From NCBI RefSeq assembly GCF_900111685.1, contig NZ_FOHX01000004.1, positions 585,100 through 649,099 of the forward strand: 64,000 bases of DNA, read 5' to 3'. The notes below the pieces were generated by a model, which was not told where the DNA came from, did no database searches, and saw only the letters and a list, made by a program, of their open reading frames with translations. The position numbers and the translations under genes are program-made. Origin of the DNA: Nonomuraea wenchangensis. Its GTDB lineage: Bacteria; Actinomycetota; Actinomycetes; Streptosporangiales; Streptosporangiaceae. Below are positions 36,587 through 43,338 of the stretch, piece after piece. The stretch's first letter is position 1. Each line of letters opens with the position of its first letter.

Positions 36587-36883
36587 TTACCTCGCTTCTC
36601 CGTTCATGAGCTGTCGCCAGAGTGCCATGGCGTCGACCACCCGCATCCGCGGGCTCTCCATGATGCTCGGGGAGGGGGCGGACCGGTCGTAGCGCCGGAC
36701 GAAGCTCTGCCCGCCGGCCATGCAGTGCTCGAAGACCAGCGACCGGCATTCGCAGGTGTAGGCCACGACCCGAACCCGAGTCTGTCGCCGCTCGACCGGG
36801 AGCCACCTCACTGACATCGCATGAGATCGAGGTGGGGCGGGATGTATACCGTGGAAGTCTCCGAAGTCTGCCATCGGGCTCAC
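36587..36883 (-). CDS. Small Cys-containing hypothetical AICE protein
   Basis: 98 residues if GTG 36883 is used; Met at 36817 (MSVRWLP) is an alternative. The core RVRVVAYTCECRSLVFEHC then MAGGQSFVRRY, with three close cysteines, looks like a genuine conserved protein of actinomycetes. The same frame continues open and protein-like upstream (RQLLARQRLFIDRDIRQLR) to a stop near 36975, so the true 5' end is uncertain. It may be a truncated gene. Confidence 0.5.
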   Translation of the reverse strand: MSPMADFGDFHGIHPAPPRSHAMSVRWLPVERRQTRVRVVAYTCECRSLVFEHCMAGGQSFVRRYDRSAPSPSIMESPRMRVVDAMALWRQLMNGEAR

Positions 36884-37079
36884 CGTCCTTCGCGGCGCGC
36901 GATCGCCAGCGCGAAGCTGGCGGATGTCGCGGTCGATGAACAGGCGTTGGCGAGCGAGGAGCTGTCTCTAGTCGCACGGCGTGTCCTTGCCGACCAGCAG
37001 ACCGGAGCGCCCGAACGGAGCCCCACCCGGAGGGGTCCTGAACACTCGCTCACCAACGCCATAGCCGCAACTTATCTGA

Positions 37080-37149
37080 GCCTGTCTTAGCCTGTCTATA
37101 GCATTCTTAGCAATGCCTGTTCTATGCCGTTAGGTGTAGGGATACCTAG
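37080..37149 (+). promoter_or_regulatory. Direct repeats and operator half-site before second GntR gene
   Basis: Three GCCTGT(Y)TA-type repeats at 37080, 37090 and 37115, then GATACCTAG at 37141-37149, which matches half of the palindrome at 34505. The half-site ends 9 bp before the GTG start. Confidence 0.5.
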
Positions 37150-37158
37150 AGTCGTCCC

Positions 37159-37386
37159 GTGATCGAATGGGACCCGCGGCTCTACAAGTGGGAGCAGATA
37201 GCCAACGTCGTGGCCGAGCGCATCGGCGACGGTACCTACCCGCCCCTCACTCTCATCTCTGAGGTGAAGCTGCAGGAGGAGTTCGACGTTGCACGAGTGA
37301 CCGTCCGCAAGGCGATGGAAGCGCTCAGGGAACGAGAGCTGATCACCACGAAGCCAGGCAAGGGCTCCATCGTGTCCCCACAGTAG
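37159..37386 (+). CDS. Minimal GntR-family regulator
   Basis: 75 residues: only the winged helix-turn-helix (QIANVVAERIGDGTYPP, then DVARVTVRKAMEALRERELI) with no C-terminal domain. GTG start. It is half the size of the 34610 regulator. The GATACCTAG half-site in its promoter suggests that it shares operators with the larger GntR protein, perhaps competing at the same sites. Confidence 0.82.
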   Translation: MIEWDPRLYKWEQIANVVAERIGDGTYPPLTLISEVKLQEEFDVARVTVRKAMEALRERELITTKPGKGSIVSPQ

Positions 37387-37854
37387 TCATGCTCGTTCCC
37401 TGAACCGCCGTACCCCGGATGGCACTTGCGGGGGTCATCTGGCCACGACAAGCCGCCAGCGTCAAGCATCAACCGAAACTCTTCTCAGGCCCCGCAACAC
37501 CAGGTCGGCTGGGATGTTTCACGGCCCGATGAGAACTTTCTCTACGGTTTCAAGGGCAGCCCGCCTGCGGCGGCCTGCCGCGCGTCGGGCGGTCGCTGGC
37601 CGCGCTACGGCTCTCCGGCCGGTCGCGGCCAGCGCCGCCACGCGCTGACCCAATGATCATGGACGCCGCCCGCAAGGCGGAGCAGCCCAGACACGGTAAC
37701 TCAGTGGCGTAGGAAACGAGGAGCGGTCCTAAACGGTGCCTTGGCCCTGATTGCGCGGGAAGACATGAGCCGAGTGGACAAGCCTTAACACATTCGGCAT
37801 ATCCAATCCAGTATTCCGAGGCCTGCACGATGTGGAATAACATTTGAGGAAGAC
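37387..37854. other. Non-coding stretch with clustered GC-rich hairpins
   Basis: No convincing gene. It holds CCGCC-TGC-GGCGG (37561-37573), a perfect 10-bp inverted repeat GCTGGCCGCG/CGCGGCCAGC with a 19-bp loop (37595-37633), and CCGCC-CGCAA-GGCGG (37666-37680). The flanking DNA is much more AT-rich. Candidate transfer locus (clt), single-strand origin, or end of the cargo insertion. Confidence 0.5.
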
Positions 37855-38412
37855 GTGAGCGAGCAGAAAGTGGCACACCACACCTTGTGTGCGGTGCTCT
37901 TGAATCCACCCGTGGGGACTCCCGTCCAAACCCCAACTTATAAAAACTTAGTCTCTGCGCTATCCGTAATTGGGTGCGACCTCCTGGAGGTTGTCAACCT
38001 ATTGGACATTCCTTCCAAGGGACTGGATGCACTAGGGGATGCCCGTGTCGAAGTAGCCGACATTATGAGGTCACGAGAAGCCATTGAGGCCTCAATGGGT
38101 CGTGCACACGAGCTTCTATTCGCATGGGGAACGAGCGTAGTACGCGGTAGGTATGCAAATATCCTGGCTGAACAAATAGCATGGGTCCATCGACTCGCAC
38201 ACAATAGCGATATCCGCGAGGTTTGGATGCTGGCCGGCGATCCACGCCACCCGTCACGTTGGCGACAGTACGTTGGCCCGCAAAAAGGCCGCATCAGTGG
38301 TAACACGTTCGAGGAGAGGTTAGCAAAAGCGCTGGTGCGATATCCGCTCACTTCGACGGCGAGCTACTCTCTTCGGCCAGCCAGTACAGCGCTCTCAACC
38401 AACGAGTCTTAG
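37855..38412 (+). CDS. DUF1643-like protein beside the restriction system
   Basis: 185 residues, AT-richer than neighbours. The pattern LCAVLLNPP near the start, DLLEVVNLLDI, a central AWGTS strand and GDPRHPSRW near residue 125 resembles DUF1643 proteins, whose biochemical role is not known but which are often found in mobile islands. GTG start with AGGAAG upstream. It ends 103 bp before the endonuclease gene and is on the same strand. Domain assignment is tentative. Confidence 0.55.
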   Translation: MSEQKVAHHTLCAVLLNPPVGTPVQTPTYKNLVSALSVIGCDLLEVVNLLDIPSKGLDALGDARVEVADIMRSREAIEASMGRAHELLFAWGTSVVRGRYANILAEQIAWVHRLAHNSDIREVWMLAGDPRHPSRWRQYVGPQKGRISGNTFEERLAKALVRYPLTSTASYSLRPASTALSTNES

Positions 38413-38464
38413 GAAATGGACTCGTGGTACAAAATGGGTGCTCGGCCCCATCTCGGCGCACAGT

Positions 38465-38480
38465 GTTACTCATAGTCTGT
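38465..38480. promoter_or_regulatory. C-box-like element upstream of the endonuclease
   Basis: GTTACTCATAGTCTGT is the exact reverse complement of 39641-39656 in the controller/methyltransferase divergent region. A GGACGATTAGG sequence follows it and resembles the second box there. It lies 36 bp before the endonuclease ATG. Confidence 0.75.
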
Positions 38481-38515
38481 GGACGATTAGGGCAAGATCG
38501 ACAATTCTTCGGTGC

Positions 38516-39139
38516 ATGACTATCGACAGCGAAGCGTCGGAGAGCCGCAAGAGATCGCTTTTGATTCCATCTGGCGATATTCGCGATATCGTGGAGCTGG
38601 GGACACAACTCCAACGCGAGGCGTCCGGATATAATATCCATAACGTTTTCGACGATGGCGGATATAAAGAGCTGCTCCTTCTTAAGCTATTTGGCCTCCA
38701 TAAGCTAGGTCGGACGGGCGATGATGCCGCCGATGATGACGGAAATCAGTACGAGATAAAGACCGTAGCGCGGGTTAGTTCGAGCGGAAAGCGAAAGACG
38801 AGCCTTTCCGTTACCACCGAGCATACACTGACGATTGAGAACCTTCGGCGCTATCGATCTGTTCGACTCTGGATCGTAGCCGTATTCAATCAATCTCATC
38901 CTGAAGCAATCTATGAAATCACGCCGCAAGCATTGGAGCGGTATTTCAGCGATTGGGAACAGAAGCTCATACGGCAGGCGGAAAACCGAGTAGACGGTGG
39001 CGCCCCGTCGCATCTGAACAACCCCAAGATTCCACTGAATTTCATCAGGCAAAATGGAGTTCGAGTGTGGCCCGAAGGCGAATTGCCTATGCCGGATTAC
39101 GTTAAGCAAGGGCTTTTCGAGACTGAAGATTTGCCGTAG
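38516..39139 (+). CDS. PvuII-like type II restriction endonuclease
   Basis: 207 residues. It aligns along most of its length with R.PvuII: NIHNVFDDGGYKELLLLKLFG, then GDDAADDDGNQYEIK, then LRRYRSVRLWIVAVF, EAIYEITPQALERYFSDWEQK (split) and LNNPKIPLNFI. The catalytic triad is Asp70, Glu80, Lys82. His103 falls where PvuII uses His84 for base contact, and Asn168-Asn169 match its purine-contacting Asn pair. A 45-residue N-terminal extension and a longer loop before NNPKIP differ. CAGCTG or a close variant is the predicted target. Confidence 0.85.
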   Translation: MTIDSEASESRKRSLLIPSGDIRDIVELGTQLQREASGYNIHNVFDDGGYKELLLLKLFGLHKLGRTGDDAADDDGNQYEIKTVARVSSSGKRKTSLSVTTEHTLTIENLRRYRSVRLWIVAVFNQSHPEAIYEITPQALERYFSDWEQKLIRQAENRVDGGAPSHLNNPKIPLNFIRQNGVRVWPEGELPMPDYVKQGLFETEDLP

Positions 39140-39367
39140 CAGCGCGTAACCGTCAAACAGTAGACAGTATGGCCGGGAGCATCGGTGATGGCATATATCG
39201 TCATCGCCGATGTTGCGTCGCCCGTTGGAGTCCCCGGCAGACGTCCTCCGTAGGACGCCTGCTAAAGCACCTAGATGAGCTCTTGAGACAGTTCCCCACG
39301 CCTCTTTTGCGCGGCATCGGGGTTGTCTGAATCTGCTGTCTTCTTTGAGCTCGATTCAGTATCTCCC

Positions 39368-39604
39368 TCAGCTCTGCTCGAAGAGGCGAGCCGGCGAGAC
39401 TCCCAGAGCTTTAGCGATGGCAAGGATGTTGTCGATTCCCAGGTTCCGCTGGCCACGCTCTACGCTGGACATGTAAGTTCGGTGGATGCCAGCGAGATCG
39501 GCAAGCTGCTCCTGTGAGAGCCCCCCGGCCTCCCGGAGCTCGCGTACACGGTTGCCGAACGCCACCCGCTGGGGATGGAACTTCGCCTGCCCCTGCTCGG
39601 TCAC
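39368..39604 (-). CDS. C-protein-like XRE controller of the restriction system
   Basis: 78 residues from GTG 39604; ATG 39658 would add 18 hydrophobic residues unlike a DNA-binding protein and enter the methyltransferase promoter. The helix-turn-helix (FGNRVRELREAGGLSQEQLA, then DLAGIHRTYMSSVERGQRN) and the IAKALGVSPARLFE tail match controller proteins of PvuII-type systems. It is divergent from the methyltransferase and convergent with the endonuclease, unlike PvuII where controller and endonuclease are co-transcribed. No strong ribosome binding site, so it may be leaderless. Confidence 0.82.
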   Translation of the reverse strand: MTEQGQAKFHPQRVAFGNRVRELREAGGLSQEQLADLAGIHRTYMSSVERGQRNLGIDNILAIAKALGVSPARLFEQS

Positions 39605-39626
39605 GAAGATCGACGGTAGGGCGATG

Positions 39627-39656
39627 TAGACGATGAGGCTACAGACTATGAGTAAC
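39627..39656. promoter_or_regulatory. Tandem C-box-like repeats between controller and methyltransferase
   Basis: TAGACGATGAG (39627-39637) and CAGACTATGAG (39642-39652), 15 bp apart, match at 9 of 11 positions. The second has the GACT-ATG-AGT dyad typical of C boxes. They sit upstream of the controller GTG (39604) and the methyltransferase ATG (39666). Confidence 0.7.
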
Positions 39657-39665
39657 ATTGAGGGC

Positions 39666-41465
39666 ATGACGGAGGAGCTCAACGTAGGCAGGAGCGATCC
39701 TGCCTACATGGCACATGCCTACCTGACCAAGGTCCCTGTTCCTGCGATCATCCCCTTTATTGAGGCTCATGCGTTGCCAGGCCAGACCGTTCTCGACCCC
39801 TTTGCAGGCTCTGGAATGACGGGCGTTGCAGCCGCTATGACAGGGCGGTCTGCACGTCTCTATGACATCAGTGTCCTAGGGCAGCATATAGGGAGCAATT
39901 ACGTAAACCTGGTAGACGGTCACCTCCTGGCTAAATATGCGACAGAAGTAGTCGAAAGCTCCAAGAATCAGCTGGGGGATATCTACGCGATTCAGTGTCT
40001 TCGGTGTTCAAGGCAGGGTAATCTCGTCAAAACGGTCTGGACCATCATGGTTCAGTGCGGCTCGTGCGGAGTGTCGGTCAATTATTACCGCGCAATGGAA
40101 GCGGCAAATTGGGTGAAGCCGGAAATGGTATGCCCGAGCTGCTCGGCCTCTGTCAGTAGCCGGAACCGGCGAGTGGGAGAGGAGCCAGTCCTCGACTATA
40201 TCGACTGCCGATGCCGGTCGACTCAGATTGAGCAGGCATCTCAGCGACCCGTACTTGGAATTGACATCGAGAGCCTGCCCTATCCGCGTGTTGAGATCAC
40301 GCCTGATCGTCAAATGTACAAAGCGTCCGCGCTGGGCAAGAGCGGCCTAACCACAGTCGCATCCTTTTACTCTGAGCGTAACCTCGCAGTTCTAACGACA
40401 CTACGAGAGGAGATAAGCAGGGTTGCCGACGACCAGATTGGTCGGAAGCTCTTTTTTGCGTTTACCGCTTGCCTCACGCGCGCATCAAAGAGATACCAAT
40501 GGTCGCGCCAGCGCCCACTAAATGCTGCAAACGCGAACTACTACGTCGCGCCTGTATTTTACGAATGGAATGTGTACGAACTCTTTCTTCGGAAGGTGAC
40601 AGCCGTAGCTCGATCCGACGAGTGGATCTCAGGCATTCGCAAGAAGTATGTAGCAGGGGCCGAAGTTCGGCCAGATGTGACATATGAAATCAGCAGCGCC
40701 GAGAATATCCCCCTTCCAGACAATAGCGTAGACTATGTCTTTACGGATCCGCCCTTTGGATCAAACCTTTTCTACGCCGATATGGCGCTCTTTCAAGAGG
40801 CATGGCTGGATGGCTTCTCTGACGTGGAGAAGGAGGCTGTAGTCGATCGCAGTCGCGACGGAAAACGTTCGGCCGGTCGATACGAGGATCTCATCACGTC
40901 AGCACTCTCCGAGTGCCGCCGAGTCGTAAGACCGGGTGGCAGCATTAGCGTGGTCTTCGGCAATTCCTCTGGACGAATGTGGGCGCTCGTTCAGCGATCA
41001 ATTCGCAATGCTGGACTAGCGATCGTTCCTGAATCCCTTACGATTCTCAACAAGGGTCAGCGTTCCGTGAAGGGCCTTGCGTCGGGTTTTGAACACGTTG
41101 CCACGCTTGATCTCATTATCACCATGGTGGCAGCAGAGGGCGACCCGGCGCCACTGACCCATATTCCCGACGGTGAGATCGCTCGCGCTGTCCGCCAGCT
41201 TGCTAACAGCAACCAGGGGACTACGCCTAGCCATCTTTATCTAGAGATGCTGCGAACAGCGATCCGTAATGGCTGGATGCTCGACGAGCTGGATCTCAGC
41301 GTAATCACCGAAACCCTCACTCAGGATGGCTGGACAATCCAGCCTAAAACCGGCTGCCTTAAACGCGGGGATGCAAAGGATAGTTTCACAGACCTCTCAT
41401 CCATGCCTGCATCGTCAGCGGACGATTCTTCTGAGAGATTTGTGGCAAATCCGCTCTTCTCCTGA
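39666..41465 (+). CDS. Zinc-ribbon DNA methyltransferase of the restriction system
   Basis: 599 residues. SAM-binding motif I LDPFAGSGMTG at 43-53; catalytic motif IV TDPPFG at 360-365; motif order I then IV. Between them is an insert with paired cysteines (111/114, 131/134, 156/159, 181/183) that should hold one or two zinc ions. An amino-methyltransferase (N6-adenine or N4-cytosine) is expected. It is much larger than M.PvuII (about 336 residues) and not of its type. Start 39666 is chosen over 39633 and 39648 because the latter lie inside the C-box repeats. Confidence 0.85.
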   Translation: MTEELNVGRSDPAYMAHAYLTKVPVPAIIPFIEAHALPGQTVLDPFAGSGMTGVAAAMTGRSARLYDISVLGQHIGSNYVNLVDGHLLAKYATEVVESSKNQLGDIYAIQCLRCSRQGNLVKTVWTIMVQCGSCGVSVNYYRAMEAANWVKPEMVCPSCSASVSSRNRRVGEEPVLDYIDCRCRSTQIEQASQRPVLGIDIESLPYPRVEITPDRQMYKASALGKSGLTTVASFYSERNLAVLTTLREEISRVADDQIGRKLFFAFTACLTRASKRYQWSRQRPLNAANANYYVAPVFYEWNVYELFLRKVTAVARSDEWISGIRKKYVAGAEVRPDVTYEISSAENIPLPDNSVDYVFTDPPFGSNLFYADMALFQEAWLDGFSDVEKEAVVDRSRDGKRSAGRYEDLITSALSECRRVVRPGGSISVVFGNSSGRMWALVQRSIRNAGLAIVPESLTILNKGQRSVKGLASGFEHVATLDLIITMVAAEGDPAPLTHIPDGEIARAVRQLANSNQGTTPSHLYLEMLRTAIRNGWMLDELDLSVITETLTQDGWTIQPKTGCLKRGDAKDSFTDLSSMPASSADDSSERFVANPLFS

Positions 41466-41671
41466 GCGGGAGCGCAACCGTGAGGGGCGGAGCTGCACGC
41501 ACACGATGTGCGGCTCTTGCTGCCGCGTCGCTTCCGTTGCTCGTGCATGGCGACCCTGCGCTGTGGCTCGGATACCGCAGAATGACGTGGTTACTGTCAT
41601 GCTCGAAACAGCTTTCTGATCCGATACAACCGTCTGACGACGTCTCCACATCGGTCCTCGACCTCTTCACG

Positions 41672-42040
41672 ATGATGGACATGGGGAAGTCTCAGAAAGC
41701 GGGCGAGGGGGAGTCCCAGAAGCGGCGTCAGCCAGCCAAGTCCGAGCAGGCCAATCCTGACCCTGCGCAGCCGAGCGCCGAAGAGCTCAGGATCCGACGG
41801 AGGTTGGGAGAGATCGCTTCCCAGCGAGCTGCGGCCGAGAAGCTGGGACGGAAGCTTAAGGTCACGCAGGAGGAGCGAGAGCTGCGAGCCGGGCAGGGCA
41901 AGTTCATGCGGATCAGGGCCAAGACGCCCGGCACTCCTGAGTACCGCAACCGCCAGCATCAGCGCGAGGCCGCCCAGACTGATGAGGCGATTTGGAACAC
42001 TGCCCACGACCCGGAGACCTTCAACTCCGACGATTGGTGA
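41672..42040 (+). CDS. Small basic/charged hypothetical protein
   Basis: 122 residues from ATG 41672. Highly charged and Gln/Glu/Arg-rich, probably helical and partly disordered (AEKLGRKLKVTQEERELRAG). No recognised domain. It is the last open frame before attR. GC content rises back towards chromosome values here, so it may belong to the AICE backbone rather than to the restriction cargo. Existence as a gene is moderately supported. Confidence 0.45.
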   Translation: MMDMGKSQKAGEGESQKRRQPAKSEQANPDPAQPSAEELRIRRRLGEIASQRAAAEKLGRKLKVTQEERELRAGQGKFMRIRAKTPGTPEYRNRQHQREAAQTDEAIWNTAHDPETFNSDDW

Positions 42041-42352
42041 TCCATCATGGGCTGAGGGACCGCGCGGAGCCCGTCCGGCCAAGGGCCGGCTGGCGTGGAT
42101 CGTCCTGGACACAAGTTCGTACTCGTATTGAAGTGTTCGGCTGAGGCCATGACGATCGCTGACTTCGGTACTCGCCGTCCGGATCGGGGCGATCGGCTGC
42201 CGCGGACCGACTTCGTCGGTCCTTGCCATCGGGCACCGTGGGATCCGTGACGGCAACGCTGACGGCAACGTCGGCCACCAAGCTCACACGCAGGGCACCA
42301 CGGACGGTCGGCTGACTCCTGGTAGCAGTTGGGAAGCAGGGCGATTGCTACA
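42041..42352. other. Right inner end of the AICE, no gene
   Basis: About 310 bp without a convincing gene between the last open frame and attR. It contains the tandem TGACGGCAAC repeats and otherwise nothing I recognise. Confidence 0.5.
42248..42269 (+). promoter_or_regulatory. Tandem TGACGGCAAC repeats, right end
   Basis: Two exact copies with 12-bp period, as at 27953-27974, 84 bp inside the attR core. Candidate arm-type recombination sites. Confidence 0.6.
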
Positions 42353-42399
42353 CCTGAAAAGCGGAAGGTCGGCAGTTCGACCCTGCCCCTGACCACCAG
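42353..42399 (+). repeat. attR core (47-bp direct repeat)
   Basis: Identical to 27849-27895: the 3' part of tRNA-Phe from the anticodon loop to CCA plus one base. No D-arm precedes it, so this copy is not a working tRNA. Confidence 0.95.
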
Positions 42400-42413
42400 C
42401 CTTGAACAGCAAG

Positions 42414-42445
42414 AATGCCCCGAACAGATCATCGTTCGGGGCATT
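42414..42445. terminator. Original terminator downstream of tRNA-Phe
   Basis: Perfect stem AATGCCCCGAAC / GTTCGGGGCATT, 8-base loop, 15 bp past attR. It is the counterpart of the 27911 hairpin, differing in sequence, so each junction has its own terminator. Confidence 0.75.
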
Positions 42446-42678
42446 CTGATGTCTGGCGACAGCAATGTTCCCGCCGAGCCGTGGCGAGCGCCGCACCGGT
42501 GTAACCGCCCCGGCAGTTACGGCAGCCACGGCCAGGCAGGTCACCAGCTGCGATCGCCGCCGTCCCGCCTCGGCATTCCGCATGATCTCCTGGGCCACGG
42601 GACCGCAGTCAGCCTGATTCTTCCCCCGTCAGCCCTCGTACGACCACGGGCTCCGTGTGGCTGCCGACCTGGATCTGA

Positions 42679-43338
42679 TCAGGCGCCCTCGCCGGGACGG
42701 ACCAGCCCGGACTCGTAGCCCAGGACTACGGCGTGCACCCGGTCACGGAGGCCGAGCTTGGCGAGTATGCGGGTGATGTGCGTCCGGACGGTCGCAGCGG
42801 AGATCACCAGCCGGTCGGCGACCTCCTGGTTGTCGAGACCCCGTGCCATCAGCGTGAACACCTCGAGCTCGCGCGCCGTCAGCCGGGAGAACGCGGCCGG
42901 CGGGCGGCCCGGCGGCGGCGTGGCGAGGAAGCGTTCGATCAGCCTCCGGGTGATGGCCGGTGCGAGCAGCGCCTCGTCACGGACGACGGTCCGGCAGGCA
43001 TGGACGAGGTCGGGAGGGTCCACGTCCTTGAGCAGAAACCCGCTCGCGCCGGCGCGCAACGCGTCGTGGACGAGGGCATCGTCGTCGAAGGTGGTGAGCA
43101 CCAGGACCTTGGCCGTGGCGCCGGCCCTCGCCAGCTCACGCGTCGCGCCGATCCCGTCGAGCACAGGCATCCGGATGTCCATGAGGACGAGGTCCGGCCG
43201 GAGCTCGCGGGCGGCGGCGACCGCCTGCCGCCCGTCGGCGGCCTCGCCCACGACTTCGAGATCTTCCTCGGTCTCGAGGATGAGCCGGAAACCGGTACGC
43301 ACGAGCGACTGGTCGTCGGCCAGCAGGATCCGGATCAT
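42679..43338 (-). CDS. NarL-family response regulator
   Basis: 219 residues. Receiver domain at 1-120 with the phospho-acceptor Asp in LVLMDIRMP and Lys in GFLLKDV; LuxR-type helix-turn-helix at about 150-210 (LTARELEVFTLMARGLDNQE, then RTHITRILAKLGLRDR). ATG 43338 overlaps the kinase stop as ATGA, so the pair is co-translated. Targets are unknown; the divergent membrane-protein gene at 44669 is a candidate. Confidence 0.93.
   Translation of the reverse strand: MIRILLADDQSLVRTGFRLILETEEDLEVVGEAADGRQAVAAARELRPDLVLMDIRMPVLDGIGATRELARAGATAKVLVLTTFDDDALVHDALRAGASGFLLKDVDPPDLVHACRTVVRDEALLAPAITRRLIERFLATPPPGRPPAAFSRLTARELEVFTLMARGLDNQEVADRLVISAATVRTHITRILAKLGLRDRVHAVVLGYESGLVRPGEGA

Larger units (their letters stand above)
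27849..42399. mobile_element. Actinomycete integrative and conjugative element (AICE)
   Basis: About 14.5 kb bounded by 47-bp perfect direct repeats of the tRNA-Phe 3' end. It carries the standard AICE set on the minus strand: integrase, excisionase, RepSA-like initiator, small conserved proteins, Spd-like membrane protein and an FtsK/TraB-type translocase. GntR and XRE regulators are also present. A more AT-rich cargo (37.8-41.5 kb) holds a restriction-modification system. All mobility genes look intact, so it may be active. Confidence 0.9.

Noticed and set aside
36880..37062. 60-codon minus-strand frame overlapping the 36883 start as GTGA
   Set aside because: Ser/Ala/Arg-rich without structure, and the neighbouring frame looks more protein-like over the same bases.
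39605..39682. Longer controller protein starting at 39658 or 39682
   Set aside because: The added residues are hydrophobic and overlap the C-box repeats and the methyltransferase start; a GTG at 39604 gives the usual controller size.
38413..42352. Use of CAGCTG avoidance in the element as support for PvuII-like specificity
   Set aside because: CAGCTG occurs in the element (for example at 27977 and inside the methyltransferase gene), so simple avoidance is not seen; a modified host would not need it.
42400..42678. Gene between attR and the response regulator
   Set aside because: Only short overlapping frames without motifs; apart from the terminator hairpin I see nothing.
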